DNA from: Bradyrhizobium sp. NFR13
Lineage (GTDB): Bacteria > Pseudomonadota > Alphaproteobacteria > Rhizobiales > Xanthobacteraceae
NCBI RefSeq assembly: GCF_900114605.1
Contig: NZ_FOTP01000003.1
Span: 496,001-560,000, forward strand
DNA: 64,000 nt
Direction of reading: 5' to 3'
The translations under genes were made by a program, and so were the position numbers. The notes under the pieces were generated by a model. That model was not told the origin of the DNA. It made no database searches and saw only the letters and a program-made list of their open reading frames with translations. This document shows, piece by piece, positions 43,857 to 52,532 of the stretch. Within the stretch, counting starts at the first letter, position 1. Each line of letters begins with the position of its first letter.

Positions 43857-44783
43857 TCATTCCCATTCAAATTGTGAGTATGCTGCAGTTGCGTTACGGG
43901 CGTTATAGTCGTCGAAAAGCTCCCATTTGCCGCGTTCGGCTTCTGCCGCATGTTGCGTGGCGACCGCGATCGGTTTGCCGTCGACGACATCCTTGCGAAT
44001 ACCGGACGCGAGTGTTTCGAGATACCGGCGCTCGCCAGCGAGGGCCTGCGGCCAGCCGCTCACCGGACCATGGCCAGGAACCACGCGTTCCGCCGGCAGC
44101 GCCGCGAGATCGTCCAGCAGCTTGAGCCACGCCTGGATGCTGCCATCGAGCACAGGAATATGGTGGAGAAAGACCAGATCTCCAGCGAACAGTGTCTTCG
44201 TCGCCGTGTCGAAGACCGTGACATCGCTATCGCTATGGGCAGTGGGCCAGGCCTTCACGACAAGTGTGCGCCCGCCGAGGTCGAGGATGAGATCTCCATC
44301 GACGAGCAGGGTTGGCGGTACGATACGGACCTCATCGATCAGCGCGTCGCCCATGCTGCGCCTGAATGCGTCGAGATAATACTGCCCACGCGTCGTCAGT
44401 GCCTGCGGCAGCCTGGCATGACCGACGAATTCGGTTCCGTCGGCCACAAAGGCGGCATTGCCGAACACATGGTCGGGATGGCCATGGGTGTTGATGACGT
44501 AGCGAATGGGCTTGTCCGTATGTGCGCGAATGGCAGCCAGTAACTGCCGCCCTTCCCGCACGCTGCCGCCGGTGTCGATCACGGCGACCGCCCGATCGCC
44601 GATCACGACGCCGATATTGGCGATGGCCCCGTCATTGTCCGACGACATCAAGGCAATGCGTCCCTGATGCATGAAGACGCCTTGTGCGATTTCACTGATC
44701 GCCAAAGTCTGCTGTTGCGCGTGAGCGGATGCAAGCATCGCCAGCATGATGAGCACTGCATGTATGGCAAAGCGAGATGTCAT
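43857..44783 (-). CDS. Quinoprotein relay system zinc metallohydrolase (type 2)
   Basis: A 308-residue periplasmic metallo-beta-lactamase-fold protein. A signal peptide (FAIHAVLIMLAMLASAHAQ) precedes the family start EIAQGVFMHQGRIALMSSDN. The zinc-binding block is INTHGHPDHVFGNAAFV (HxHxDH, about 118-123), with later ligands in PTAHSDSDVTVF, FAGDLVFLHH and VVPGHGPV. It matches the type 2 rather than type 1 relay hydrolase by its DGAIANIGVVIG segment. The start is set at the ATG on 44783, with GGAG six bases upstream. It is 55 bases upstream of the SoxYZ-like gene and divergent from the XoxJ-like gene. Confidence 0.9.
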   Translation of the reverse strand: MTSRFAIHAVLIMLAMLASAHAQQQTLAISEIAQGVFMHQGRIALMSSDNDGAIANIGVVIGDRAVAVIDTGGSVREGRQLLAAIRAHTDKPIRYVINTHGHPDHVFGNAAFVADGTEFVGHARLPQALTTRGQYYLDAFRRSMGDALIDEVRIVPPTLLVDGDLILDLGGRTLVVKAWPTAHSDSDVTVFDTATKTLFAGDLVFLHHIPVLDGSIQAWLKLLDDLAALPAERVVPGHGPVSGWPQALAGERRYLETLASGIRKDVVDGKPIAVATQHAAEAERGKWELFDDYNARNATAAYSQFEWE

Positions 44784-44938
44784 TTGCATCTCCATGTCGC
44801 CCCGGGGAAGCGGCGCCCCTGCAATCACCCGCAAAGTGCGGCGCAACATCGGAAGCGCCCCTTTGCATCTTGCACGCTTAAACCGAGAGGCCTAGTTTTT
44901 TGTCGTCTCGCCCATCAAATGTGAACGGCAGGTCGCGC

Positions 44939-45835
44939 ATGCACTACAGAACGGAACGATCCGGAACATATCGCGCGCTGCTGGCGTCGCTCTTTGCGAG
45001 TGGGCTGTTGCTTGAGGGCTCAAGCAGCGCGCTTGCCCAAACTGCTGCGACCGACGATCTCTCGATCGAACTGGTCGATCCGCAGCTGCTGCGTGTTTGC
45101 GCCGATCCGCGCAACATGCCCTTCTCGAATGAGAAGGGCGAAGGTCTGGAGAACAAGCTCGCCGAGCTGTTCGCAGACAAACTGCACAAGAAGCTCGATT
45201 ACGTCTATTTCCCGCAGGCGACGGGTTTCGTTCGCATGACTCTCGGCGCGCATCGTTGCGATGTCATCATGGGTTTCCCGCAGGGTGACGACCTCGTCCA
45301 GGGGACCAATCCCTATTACCGGACGGCCTATGCGCTGGTGTCGAAGACCGGCGCCGGTCTCGATGACGTCACAACGCTGGATGACGCCAGGTTGAAGAGC
45401 AAGCATATCGGCATCGTGGCGGGGACGCCGCCGGCCACCAATATGGCGGTCAACGGCCTGATGGTGAATGCGAAGCCCTATCCGCTGGTGATCGATACCC
45501 GCGTCGATTCATCCGCACAGGCCATGATCAAGGACCTCACATCCGGCGATATCGACGCCGCGATCCTGTGGGGACCGATGGCAGGCTTCTACGCCAAGAA
45601 TGCCAATCCTCCGCTTCATGTCACGCCGCTGGTCAAGGAAACCACCGGGCCTCGCCTCGTCTATCGCATCGGCATGGGCGTGCGCTCCGCGGATCAGAAC
45701 TGGAAGCGGCAGCTCAACCGGCTGATTCAGGAGAACCAGCCGGCCATCAACAAGGTCCTGCTCGATTTCGGCGTTCCCCTTCTCGACGAGAACAATCGTC
45801 CGATCGGGCCGGAGGCGGCGGCAAAATCGCCATGA
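44939..45835 (+). CDS. Quinoprotein dehydrogenase-associated substrate-binding protein (XoxJ-like)
   Basis: A 298-residue periplasmic type II binding-fold protein. The signal peptide runs YRALLASLFASGLLLEGSSSALAQ; the mature start LRVCADPRNMPFSNEKGEGL and the block DVIMGFPQGDDLVQGTNPYY are characteristic of the quinoprotein-associated binding proteins (XoxJ/MxaJ). XoxJ is thought to bind apo-XoxF and help activate it rather than to import a solute. The start ATG at 44939 has GGCAGG upstream. Its stop overlaps the next gene by four bases. Confidence 0.9.
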   Translation: MHYRTERSGTYRALLASLFASGLLLEGSSSALAQTAATDDLSIELVDPQLLRVCADPRNMPFSNEKGEGLENKLAELFADKLHKKLDYVYFPQATGFVRMTLGAHRCDVIMGFPQGDDLVQGTNPYYRTAYALVSKTGAGLDDVTTLDDARLKSKHIGIVAGTPPATNMAVNGLMVNAKPYPLVIDTRVDSSAQAMIKDLTSGDIDAAILWGPMAGFYAKNANPPLHVTPLVKETTGPRLVYRIGMGVRSADQNWKRQLNRLIQENQPAINKVLLDFGVPLLDENNRPIGPEAAAKSP

Positions 45836-46392
45836 CTTTGCGTTACGCCATCCTTCTCGCGATGGCACTGGTGATGGTCACATCGGCCCGGGCCCAGGAC
45901 GCCGTGCCCGAGCCTAATGACTATCGCACCGACAATTATCGTGCGCCGGTGCCGGCAACGCTGAAAGGCGCGCAGGTCGTTACGACGAAAGAGGCTGAGG
46001 CAATCTGGCGCGACAAACGCGGCGCGTTCGTTGATGTCATGCCGCGTCCGCCGAAGCCGGCCAATTTGCCGCCGGAAACGGTCTGGCGCGACAAGCCGCG
46101 ACGTAACATTCCGGGCAGCCTGTGGCTGCCCGACACCGGCTATGGCAGGCTGGCCGCCGCGACCGAGACCTATCTGCAGGATGGTCTTGCACGCGCATCG
46201 GCCGGCAACCCCACTGCGCTTCTGGTGATCTACTGTCAGGCCAATTGCTGGATGTCCTGGAATGCAGCGAAGCGTGCGCTGTCCTATGGCTACAGTAATG
46301 TCGTCTGGTATTCGGAAGGCACCGATGGTTGGGAGTGGGAGGATCTGCCGCTGGTGGATGCGGAGCCTGAACCGCGGCCGCCGGCGAAATAG
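45832..46392 (+). CDS. PQQ-dependent catabolism-associated CXXCW-motif protein
   Basis: A 186-residue periplasmic protein with signal peptide (LRYAILLAMALVMVTSARAQ) and a rhodanese-like fold. The family motif is LLVIYCQANCWMSWNAAKRAL (about 140-160). VFVDVMPRPPKPANLP-like and IPGSLWLPDTGYG segments are also typical. The ATG overlaps the XoxJ-like stop (ATGA), so the two are coupled. The family occurs only beside PQQ alcohol dehydrogenases; the conserved Cys may carry a sulphur or redox function, which is unproven. Confidence 0.9.
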   Translation: MTLRYAILLAMALVMVTSARAQDAVPEPNDYRTDNYRAPVPATLKGAQVVTTKEAEAIWRDKRGAFVDVMPRPPKPANLPPETVWRDKPRRNIPGSLWLPDTGYGRLAAATETYLQDGLARASAGNPTALLVIYCQANCWMSWNAAKRALSYGYSNVVWYSEGTDGWEWEDLPLVDAEPEPRPPAK

Positions 46393-46412
46393 GGCGAGAT
46401 GTGCTTTCGCGC

Positions 46413-47156
46413 CTACGCCTTTCGCGACACGACGAGAAAATTCTCTGCGAAATATCCCGGGACCTTGAGACTCCGGCACACCTTTTCGAATGGTTCGATC
46501 AGCACTTCACAGAGGCGCGGAAAGAAACGGCCCGGTCGCGGGAGATAGCCGTAATATGTGCTCTCCACGACCTCAAATCCTTCATCCGACAGCACTCTCG
46601 AAAATTGATCCAAGGTCAGGGTGTTTCGAGGCCTTCCCGGACATGCCCGGTTCAGGATACGGCTGATCAACCCGATTGGCGATGTTGCATTCAGCTGGAT
46701 GTTGCACACCAACACACCGCCCTTGCGGAGGTGCCGATAGATCGCCCGCAAGGCGTCGCGCCTCAGCGCGTCCTCTGCATTCAGGAAAAACCGCAACGCG
46801 GTGGCGACGTCAAATGTCTGTTGGCCAGTGACACTCGTGATGTCGATGCATAGCAGCGTCACGTTGTCGGGCACTGACGCTGCCAGTAGCATAGCTTCTG
46901 ACACGTCGACCCCAACAACCGAGCCGAAGAACAGGGCTGCGACCTTGGCAATGCGTCCGGTTCCGCAAGCGAAATCGAGGCTTGTGCGGTCTGGCCCTCC
47001 GAGCGGGCGCAGAATGCTTTCGAGCAAGGGCTGTTCGACTTTCCGCCACAAGGCCGCGCAATAGCCCACCTCGAAGGTGCTGATATAGTCGGCAACGGTA
47101 TCCGCCGACTGGTGGCTCGCGCGATAGCTCTCGCTGGACGTGTCTCCGTTGAGCAT
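46413..47156 (-). CDS. Class I SAM-dependent methyltransferase
   Basis: A 247-residue methyltransferase with the SAM-binding LDFACGTGRIAKVAALFFGS (about 58-77), an acidic residue after strand 2 (VVGVDVSEAM), and FLNAEDALRRDALRAIYRHLRKGGVLVCNIQL. Substrate unknown. It breaks the run of periplasmic quinoprotein genes and has no known link to methanol oxidation. Its base composition is lower in GC in places, and an IS5-type remnant lies just upstream (47291-47427), so it may have been inserted with mobile DNA. Confidence 0.85.
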   Translation of the reverse strand: MLNGDTSSESYRASHQSADTVADYISTFEVGYCAALWRKVEQPLLESILRPLGGPDRTSLDFACGTGRIAKVAALFFGSVVGVDVSEAMLLAASVPDNVTLLCIDITSVTGQQTFDVATALRFFLNAEDALRRDALRAIYRHLRKGGVLVCNIQLNATSPIGLISRILNRACPGRPRNTLTLDQFSRVLSDEGFEVVESTYYGYLPRPGRFFPRLCEVLIEPFEKVCRSLKVPGYFAENFLVVSRKA

Positions 47157-47290
47157 AAGGATGCGTCCCGTGAGCCGAACGGCCGGACGCTAACCACTAT
47201 GCGTGGACGAGGTCTTCATGCATTTGAATGACAGCGGAACGGGCCGTAAAATTGTCTGCCGGACAGGCTGGTGTCTCGCGCGACGCAATC

Positions 47291-47427
47291 CTGGTTGAGT
47301 GGTTCTTCAACAAGATCAAGCAATGCCGACATAGTGCCACCCGCTATGACAATTTCGCCGCCAATTAACTTGCCTTCATCAAGCTTGCTTCGACCCATCT
47401 CTGGATACGGGCTTACGAGTCCACGCC
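47291..47427 (+). pseudogene. IS5-family transposase C-terminal remnant
   Basis: The plus strand reads LVEWFFNKIKQCRHSATRYDNFAAN, a stop, then LAFIKLASTHLWIRAYESTP. This is the classical end of IS5/IS1031-type transposases (VERFFNKIKQCRRIATRYDKxAANYLAF...). The conserved Tyr codon after AAN has become TAA, and no normal stop follows ESTP. Nothing upstream is recognisable. It is a fossil fragment inside the methanol island. Confidence 0.8.
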
Positions 47428-47440
47428 CTGCCACGCGATA

Positions 47441-48049
47441 TCATTCCATCTCCTGCTGGATGGTGCGGCTGAGCGCGAACAGCCGCTGATCGATCAGTGT
47501 CGGCACCTCGCAGACGAAGGTGACGACGCGGCGGCGGTCGTCGAAGATGCGGGCTTCCCATAGCAGCTTGTTGTTGAGTTCGTCGATCTTCGCCTGATCG
47601 GGTGGCGACGCGCTCTGAAGCGTCTGCAGCGTGACCGTGTCGGCGCGGACCCGGTCGGCCGCTTCGCGCTGTTTCCGCGTGACGCGTTCGAGACCGGCCA
47701 GCACCGTCGCGCGCTGCGCGTTCAGACTATCGAACAGCCCGGCGAAGATCAGCTTGCCTGCCCTGGCCTTGTCTGGCGATCGCGACAGAAAATCAGTGAC
47801 CGCCTTCTGCGCTTCCTCAAGGGGGACGCGCCGTGTCGCCAGTCGTTCGACCAGCGCGCTGACCTCCGCGTCGTCCTTCCAGGCGCTGGCGACATCGTCG
47901 ATCGGCGGTCCGGCCCAGACCGCAGCCAGCGAGATTTCCGGCACCTTGGCCTGAACGCACGGCCAGTCGGGATAACGCGGATCGGCGGCCTGCGCCGTGC
48001 CCGACCAGATCAACAGGAGTGCTGTGACGATGCCGATCCGTCCGTTCAT
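47441..48049 (-). CDS. Exported protein, last gene of the Ped/Lut-type ABC operon, unknown function
   Basis: A 202-residue protein with signal peptide (GRIGIVTALLLIWSGTAQAA) and a mature start DPRYPDWPCVQAKVPEISLA. The rest is helical with long charged stretches (ERLATRRVPLEEAQKAVTDF, ERVTRKQREAADRVRADTVT), suggesting a coiled-coil. The ATG overlaps the permease stop by four bases. It is therefore made with the ABC transporter, in the periplasm, but its role is not known. A longer frame to 48136 is a shadow of the permease gene. Confidence 0.78.
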   Translation of the reverse strand: MNGRIGIVTALLLIWSGTAQAADPRYPDWPCVQAKVPEISLAAVWAGPPIDDVASAWKDDAEVSALVERLATRRVPLEEAQKAVTDFLSRSPDKARAGKLIFAGLFDSLNAQRATVLAGLERVTRKQREAADRVRADTVTLQTLQSASPPDQAKIDELNNKLLWEARIFDDRRRVVTFVCEVPTLIDQRLFALSRTIQQEME

Positions 48050-48894
48050 GTCTCGCCCCCGGCTGGTGCCCGGCGGGCAAGGCCGCGGCCGGGATCGTAA
48101 GCAATGACTGCACCGATCATGAATACGGCGGTACAACCCGCGACAACGGCAAGGGACACCCAGTTGACCTTGTCATAGAGCGCGAAGCGGATCAGTTCGA
48201 CCGCATGGGTGAAGGGATTGAACAGGCAGAGATAATAGAGCATCGGGCTGCCCTCCTGCACGCGCCACAAAGGATAGAGCGCGGACGACGCAAAGAACAT
48301 CGGGAAGATCACGAAGTTCATGACCCCCGCAAAATTCTCCAGTTGCTTGATGCGCGACGAGATCAACATACCCAGCGATCCCAGCATCAATCCGGACAGG
48401 ATCAGTGCCGGCAGAACGGTGAGATACCCAATGAGCGGCGGAGCGATGTCCCAGAACCACGCGATCAGGAGAAACGCATAGACCTGCAGCAGGGAGACGA
48501 CCGTCCCGGCCAGCAATTTGCAGACGAGCAGGAACCAGCGCGGCAGCGGACTGACCAGAAGCGTCCGCATATTCCCCATCTCGCGGTCATAGACCATCGA
48601 GAGCGACGACTGCATGCCATTGAACAACTGGATCATCGCGATCAGGCCGGGCGCGATATAGACCTCATAGAGAATATAGGTCTCGTAAGGCGGGATGATC
48701 GAGATACCCAGCACCTGCCGAAAGCCGGCGGCGAAAATGAACAGCCAGACCAGCGGACGCACCAGCGCCGAAATGAAACGTTCGCGCTGATGCAGGAAGC
48801 GCAACGCCTCGCGCCACAAGATGCCATTGAGGCAGGTGACATAATTGCCGAAACCCAGCTTGCGACGCTCATGCGTGACGAATGTCGTACTCAC
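48046..48894 (-). CDS. ABC transporter permease, quinoprotein-associated (PedC/LutF-like)
   Basis: A 282-residue ABC-2 type inner-membrane permease with about six helices. RFISALVRPLVWLFIFAAGFR, LFNGMQSSLSMVYDREMGNM and RTLLVSPLPRWFLLVCKLLA are typical of the family. It overlaps the ATPase gene upstream (ATGA) and the small exported-protein gene downstream. Close relatives are found only with PQQ alcohol dehydrogenases. In Pseudomonas putida the PedA1A2BC system is needed for growth at low lanthanide levels, and in Methylorubrum the LutABEF system transports lanthanides. ABC-2 permeases often export, so the direction of transport is not certain. Confidence 0.88.
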   Translation of the reverse strand: MSTTFVTHERRKLGFGNYVTCLNGILWREALRFLHQRERFISALVRPLVWLFIFAAGFRQVLGISIIPPYETYILYEVYIAPGLIAMIQLFNGMQSSLSMVYDREMGNMRTLLVSPLPRWFLLVCKLLAGTVVSLLQVYAFLLIAWFWDIAPPLIGYLTVLPALILSGLMLGSLGMLISSRIKQLENFAGVMNFVIFPMFFASSALYPLWRVQEGSPMLYYLCLFNPFTHAVELIRFALYDKVNWVSLAVVAGCTAVFMIGAVIAYDPGRGLARRAPAGGET

Positions 48895-49709
48895 GATGAC
48901 CTCCCGCGGTCGGCCGCCTCGGTCATGCTCCGGAAGGCCATGTCGAGATTAGAAGCGCTGGTTTCTCTGAGGATCTGCGTCACGGAACCGCGTGCGAGCA
49001 CATGGCCGCCATGCAGCACGACGAGATCGTCGCTGGCGATGATCTCGTCAAACAGATGGGTTGCCCAGAGCACGCCGATGCCTTGTTCCGCGACCAGCAT
49101 GCGCACATGCGCAAGTATGTCGGCACGCGCCTGCACGTCGAGCCCAACGGTCGCTTCATCCAGCAACAGCAGCCGCGGCCGGTGCAGCAATGCGCGGGCG
49201 ATTTCGAGACGTCGCATCTGTCCGCCAGAGAGATCGCGCACGCGGCTGTTGACGCGATCGGCAAGGCCGATGCGCGCGATCACCTCTTCGCCGCGCAGGC
49301 GGGCCTCGCGCCGCGCAATGCCCTGCAGCGCGGCATGGTAGAGCAGGTTCTGCATGACAGACAGATCGAGATCGAGCGTACGCGGTTGAAACACCACGCC
49401 GAGCAACTGCAACGCGTCGCTCGGCCTGTCGCTGATGTCGTGGCCGAAGACACTGATCCGTCCAGCCTGAATGCCGAACAGCCGGGTGATCAACGCAATC
49501 AGCGTACTCTTGCCCGCGCCATTGAGGCCGAGCAGCGCCGTGAAACTTGCCGGTGCGACGCCGAAGGAGACATCCGACAGCGCCTGCCGACGACCATAGC
49601 AATGGCTGATGCCTGCGACCGACAGAGCGGGTGTGATCGCCGGCGCGTCAAATGGCTCCGGCGCGTCGCGCGCGATCTGGTCAGGGCGCGATGAGTCGAT
49701 CGTGGTCAT
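48891..49709 (-). CDS. ABC transporter ATP-binding protein, quinoprotein-associated (PedB/LutE-like)
   Basis: A 272-residue ATPase. Walker A is LLGLNGAGKSTLIAL (about 55-70), the Q-loop GVVFQPRTLDLDLSVMQNL, the signature LSGGQMRRLEIARALL and Walker B LLLLDEATVGLD. QPRTLDxDLSV is a mark of the PQQ-associated ATPase subfamily. It overlaps both neighbours by four bases. It energises the ABC-2 permease and, with the two periplasmic proteins upstream, makes up the lanthanide transport candidate. Confidence 0.9.
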   Translation of the reverse strand: MTTIDSSRPDQIARDAPEPFDAPAITPALSVAGISHCYGRRQALSDVSFGVAPASFTALLGLNGAGKSTLIALITRLFGIQAGRISVFGHDISDRPSDALQLLGVVFQPRTLDLDLSVMQNLLYHAALQGIARREARLRGEEVIARIGLADRVNSRVRDLSGGQMRRLEIARALLHRPRLLLLDEATVGLDVQARADILAHVRMLVAEQGIGVLWATHLFDEIIASDDLVVLHGGHVLARGSVTQILRETSASNLDMAFRSMTEAADRGRSS

Positions 49710-50698
49710 GGCCGTGCCATGGCGACGCCCCAGGGCAATTCGCCGACCTGAATGGTCTTGATGACTTTCTGCGCCGCGACGTCGATCACCGAGACGTCGT
49801 TGGAGACGCCGTTGGTGACCAGCAGATATTTCTCATCGGGGGTAAACGCCATGTGCCAGACCCGCTGGCCCACCAGCAGATACTTGATCACCTTGTGGGT
49901 CGCCGCATCGACGATTGCGATCCGGTTGGCAGGGCCGAGCGCGATGAAGGCGATCTTGGCATCCCGGGTCATGCCGATGCCGACCGGCTGAATGGCTTCG
50001 CGCCGCAGACCGGGAATATTGAACTCGATCTTGTCGGTCACGACGCGCTTGGCGGGATCGATCACGGATACGGTGCCGCCGATCTCGGACGACACCCACA
50101 GTTCCGAACCGTCACGCTTGAATTCGGCGAAGCGCGGGCGCGCGTCGACCAGGACATTGGCCACGATCTCGCGCGTCGCGGTGTCGATGAAATGGGCCAT
50201 ATTGGTGGTTTCGGACGTGTTGATCAGGATCTTGCCATCGGGGCTGATGGCCATTCCTTCGGGCTCGACACCGACCTGCACATCGCCAATGCGCACGCGT
50301 TTCTCGAGATCGATCACCGTCACCGTATTGTCGTTCTCGTTGGCGACATAGAGAACCTTGCCAGCGGCATCCTGGGTGAACAGCTCCGGGTCAGGACCGG
50401 ACGGCAGCGAGTCGACCACCTTCTGGCTAGCGACGTCGATGATCTGGATGGTGTCGTCGTCGCCGACCGCGACAAGTACCGATTTGCCATCGCGCGTCAG
50501 TTCGATGCCGCGCGGACGCTGACCGACCTTGATGGTCGCGGTGACAGTCCAGCTATCGGTGTCGATCACCGAAACGGTGTTGCTCTTCTCGTTCGAAATA
50601 TACGCGAGAAAGGCCGATGCAGGCGCTGCTGTTGCAAACCATACCGCCGCTCCACACAGCCAGACCCGGCGCAGCATCTTCGATCTGTTCATCATCAT
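49706..50698 (-). CDS. PQQ-associated YVTN beta-propeller protein (PedA2/LutB-like)
   Basis: A 330-residue exported seven-bladed propeller. A signal peptide (LRRVWLCGAAVWFATAAPASA) is followed by repeats of the form SNTVSVIDTDSWTVTATIKVG, in which VTVID, VSVIDPAKR and VSVIDVAAQKV mark successive blades. The start ATG at 50698 overlaps the binding-protein stop (ATGA); two ATGs follow in tandem. It resembles LutB and PedA2 in family and gene position. It is probably a periplasmic partner of the binding protein; metal or ligand binding is unproven. Confidence 0.9.
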   Translation of the reverse strand: MMMNRSKMLRRVWLCGAAVWFATAAPASAFLAYISNEKSNTVSVIDTDSWTVTATIKVGQRPRGIELTRDGKSVLVAVGDDDTIQIIDVASQKVVDSLPSGPDPELFTQDAAGKVLYVANENDNTVTVIDLEKRVRIGDVQVGVEPEGMAISPDGKILINTSETTNMAHFIDTATREIVANVLVDARPRFAEFKRDGSELWVSSEIGGTVSVIDPAKRVVTDKIEFNIPGLRREAIQPVGIGMTRDAKIAFIALGPANRIAIVDAATHKVIKYLLVGQRVWHMAFTPDEKYLLVTNGVSNDVSVIDVAAQKVIKTIQVGELPWGVAMARP

Positions 50699-51878
50699 TG
50701 CAGCCTGCATTTGCTTTCCGGACGATCTATACCGAGCGTGTCGAGCTCCGACACCTGATGCAGGAAGCCGTCCTGCGGCGAGACCGAAACCACCATCCGG
50801 CCGTCGACCAACAGGATCGGCTGGCGTAGCTGCAGGTTCCAGTCGCGGATGGTGAGCCGCTGCCCCTTGAAGCCGGCGATGGAGAAATCCGGCGACTTCA
50901 GAAATGCCAGAATGGCTTTGCCATCGCCCGAATTGGTGCGGGACGCGGCTTCGCCGATCATGCGGGTCGCGAGCCAGGCCTGCATGTCGCGCGCTGTCAT
51001 GCGGCGCGCATTCAGTTTGGTGAAGCGGTTCTGGATCTGCACGGCGCCCCATTGATCCTGTGCCGCGTGCCAACTGGTCGGCACCAGCCCCGCCGACCCC
51101 GCCACCGGCCGCGGGTCCCAGGTGCGATACGGCAAATAGGAGGCGAAGACTTCGCTCTCGTCGGCGGCGATCATGACGTCATAGGCCGGTGCCTGTTGTG
51201 TGAAGACCGGGATCTGGCGCTGGATCAATGTGACGCCGCTATCGGTGCGCCGCGCGCCGCCCGTGTCCTCGAAGACGCGTTCCTGCACGATCTTTGCGCC
51301 GAACCGCGCGGCGGCACGGCGATAGGCGTCGGCTTCAAGCCGATCCTCGTCATGCGAGCCAACCACCAGCAGCCAGCGTTTCCACTGCTTCCACACCAGA
51401 TACTGCGCCAGCGCATCCGCCAGCATCGATCGCGTCGGCGCAATATGGATCACATTGGCACGGCAGTCCGCCTCGCGCAGCCGATCGTCGGCGGCACCCA
51501 CATTGAACAGGACGCTACCGCGATCACGCACCGCGTCGGCCGCCTGCAGCAATGCATCGGGCGGCAGGTCGGCAATGATGAAACTATTGCGGCCAGCGAG
51601 CGTGCGCGCGGCTCCGGCGACATCGTCGCCGTCCTTCACACGGACCTCGTCCAGCCCGAACTGCTGCTTCAGAAACCTGCCGGTTGTGTTGTTGTCCTCG
51701 ATGGCGAGCCGCGCGCCGGCGCTGCCATCATTCTCGGATGGTAATTCGACCAGCGACAGAGTTGCCTTGATGCCGGCCTGACCGAGATAGCCGATGCTGA
51801 TCGTCAGCGGTTCGGCCGCGAACGCAGACGACGTCACGGCGCAGAGACCGATCGCGCCGATCAACCACCGTATCATGT
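50695..51878 (-). CDS. ABC transporter substrate-binding protein, PQQ-associated (PedA1/LutA-like)
   Basis: A 394-residue periplasmic binding protein of the PQQ-ABC family. The signal peptide is IRWLIGAIGLCAVTSSAFAA, followed by EPLTISIGYLGQAGIKATLS. ALRQPILLVDGRMVVSVSPQ lies near the C-terminus. GCCGGAGGGAAC precedes the ATG at 51878. It heads a five-gene operon in which every junction is a four-base ATGA overlap. In Methylorubrum, LutA is the periplasmic binding component of the lanthanide ABC transporter. The ligand here is inferred, not shown. Confidence 0.9.
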
Positions 51879-52006
51879 TCCCTCCGGCTACTCCTTCCCG
51901 GCTTGGCGCCGGTGAAGGGTCTCGTGCTTGAAACATGAACCAATTATCGTAGCTTGCAACCTCGGATTCTGCCGGCGCGTTGCATTTTAATGATGCGAGG
52001 TCCGCG

Positions 52007-52519
52007 ATGAGAGCCCTATCGATCACCGTGCTGTTACTGATGATGACGGCGACGGCTCACGCCGCACCGCCTAAAGTGGCGGTGTTCAATTTCGAATGGG
52101 TGGATACGAGCCTCGAAGGCGAGATGAAGGGACGCCGCAGCGACGAGCAAGCAAGACTGCTCCGCGCTGCCGACCAGCTTCGCGAGGAGATGAAGCAGTC
52201 CGGCCGTTTCGAGCTGCTGGATATGTCATCCCTCAATGTTGCGGCGCAAGGCCGGAACCTGCAGGCATGCGGCGGCTGCGACGTCCAACTGGCGCAGCAG
52301 ATCGGCGCCGACCTCGTCATTACGGGGCTCGTACAGAAGGTCTCGAACCTCATTCTCAATATGAACATCACCCTGCGAAATGTTCACACCGGGCGGCTGG
52401 TCGCCACAATGAGCGCAGACCTACGCGGCAACACCGATGAAAGCTGGTCGCGGGCGATGAGCTATCTGGTGCGCAACCGCCTGCTCGCGCCGAATTACGG
52501 TGCCCCGCAGCCGCAGTAG
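52007..52519 (+). CDS. DUF3280-type periplasmic protein, 170 aa
   Basis: The signal peptide (RALSITVLLLMMTATAHAAP) is followed by a TolB-N/DUF2380-like alpha-beta domain: KVAVFNFEWVDTSLEGEMKG, FELLDMSSLNVAAQGRN, CGGCDVQLAQQIGADLVITG and VQKVSNLILNMNITLRN. The CGGCD motif is notable. These proteins are recurrent in methanol/PQQ gene clusters of alphaproteobacteria but have no assigned function. It is divergent from the ABC operon. The start ATG at 52007 is preferred over an ATG 27 bases upstream. Confidence 0.8.
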   Translation: MRALSITVLLLMMTATAHAAPPKVAVFNFEWVDTSLEGEMKGRRSDEQARLLRAADQLREEMKQSGRFELLDMSSLNVAAQGRNLQACGGCDVQLAQQIGADLVITGLVQKVSNLILNMNITLRNVHTGRLVATMSADLRGNTDESWSRAMSYLVRNRLLAPNYGAPQPQ

Positions 52520-52532
52520 CGCAAGCCGCCGC

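Noticed and set aside
47216-47434. 72-codon minus-strand frame
   Set aside because: It is the reverse of the IS5 transposase remnant, whose plus-strand reading has clear family motifs.
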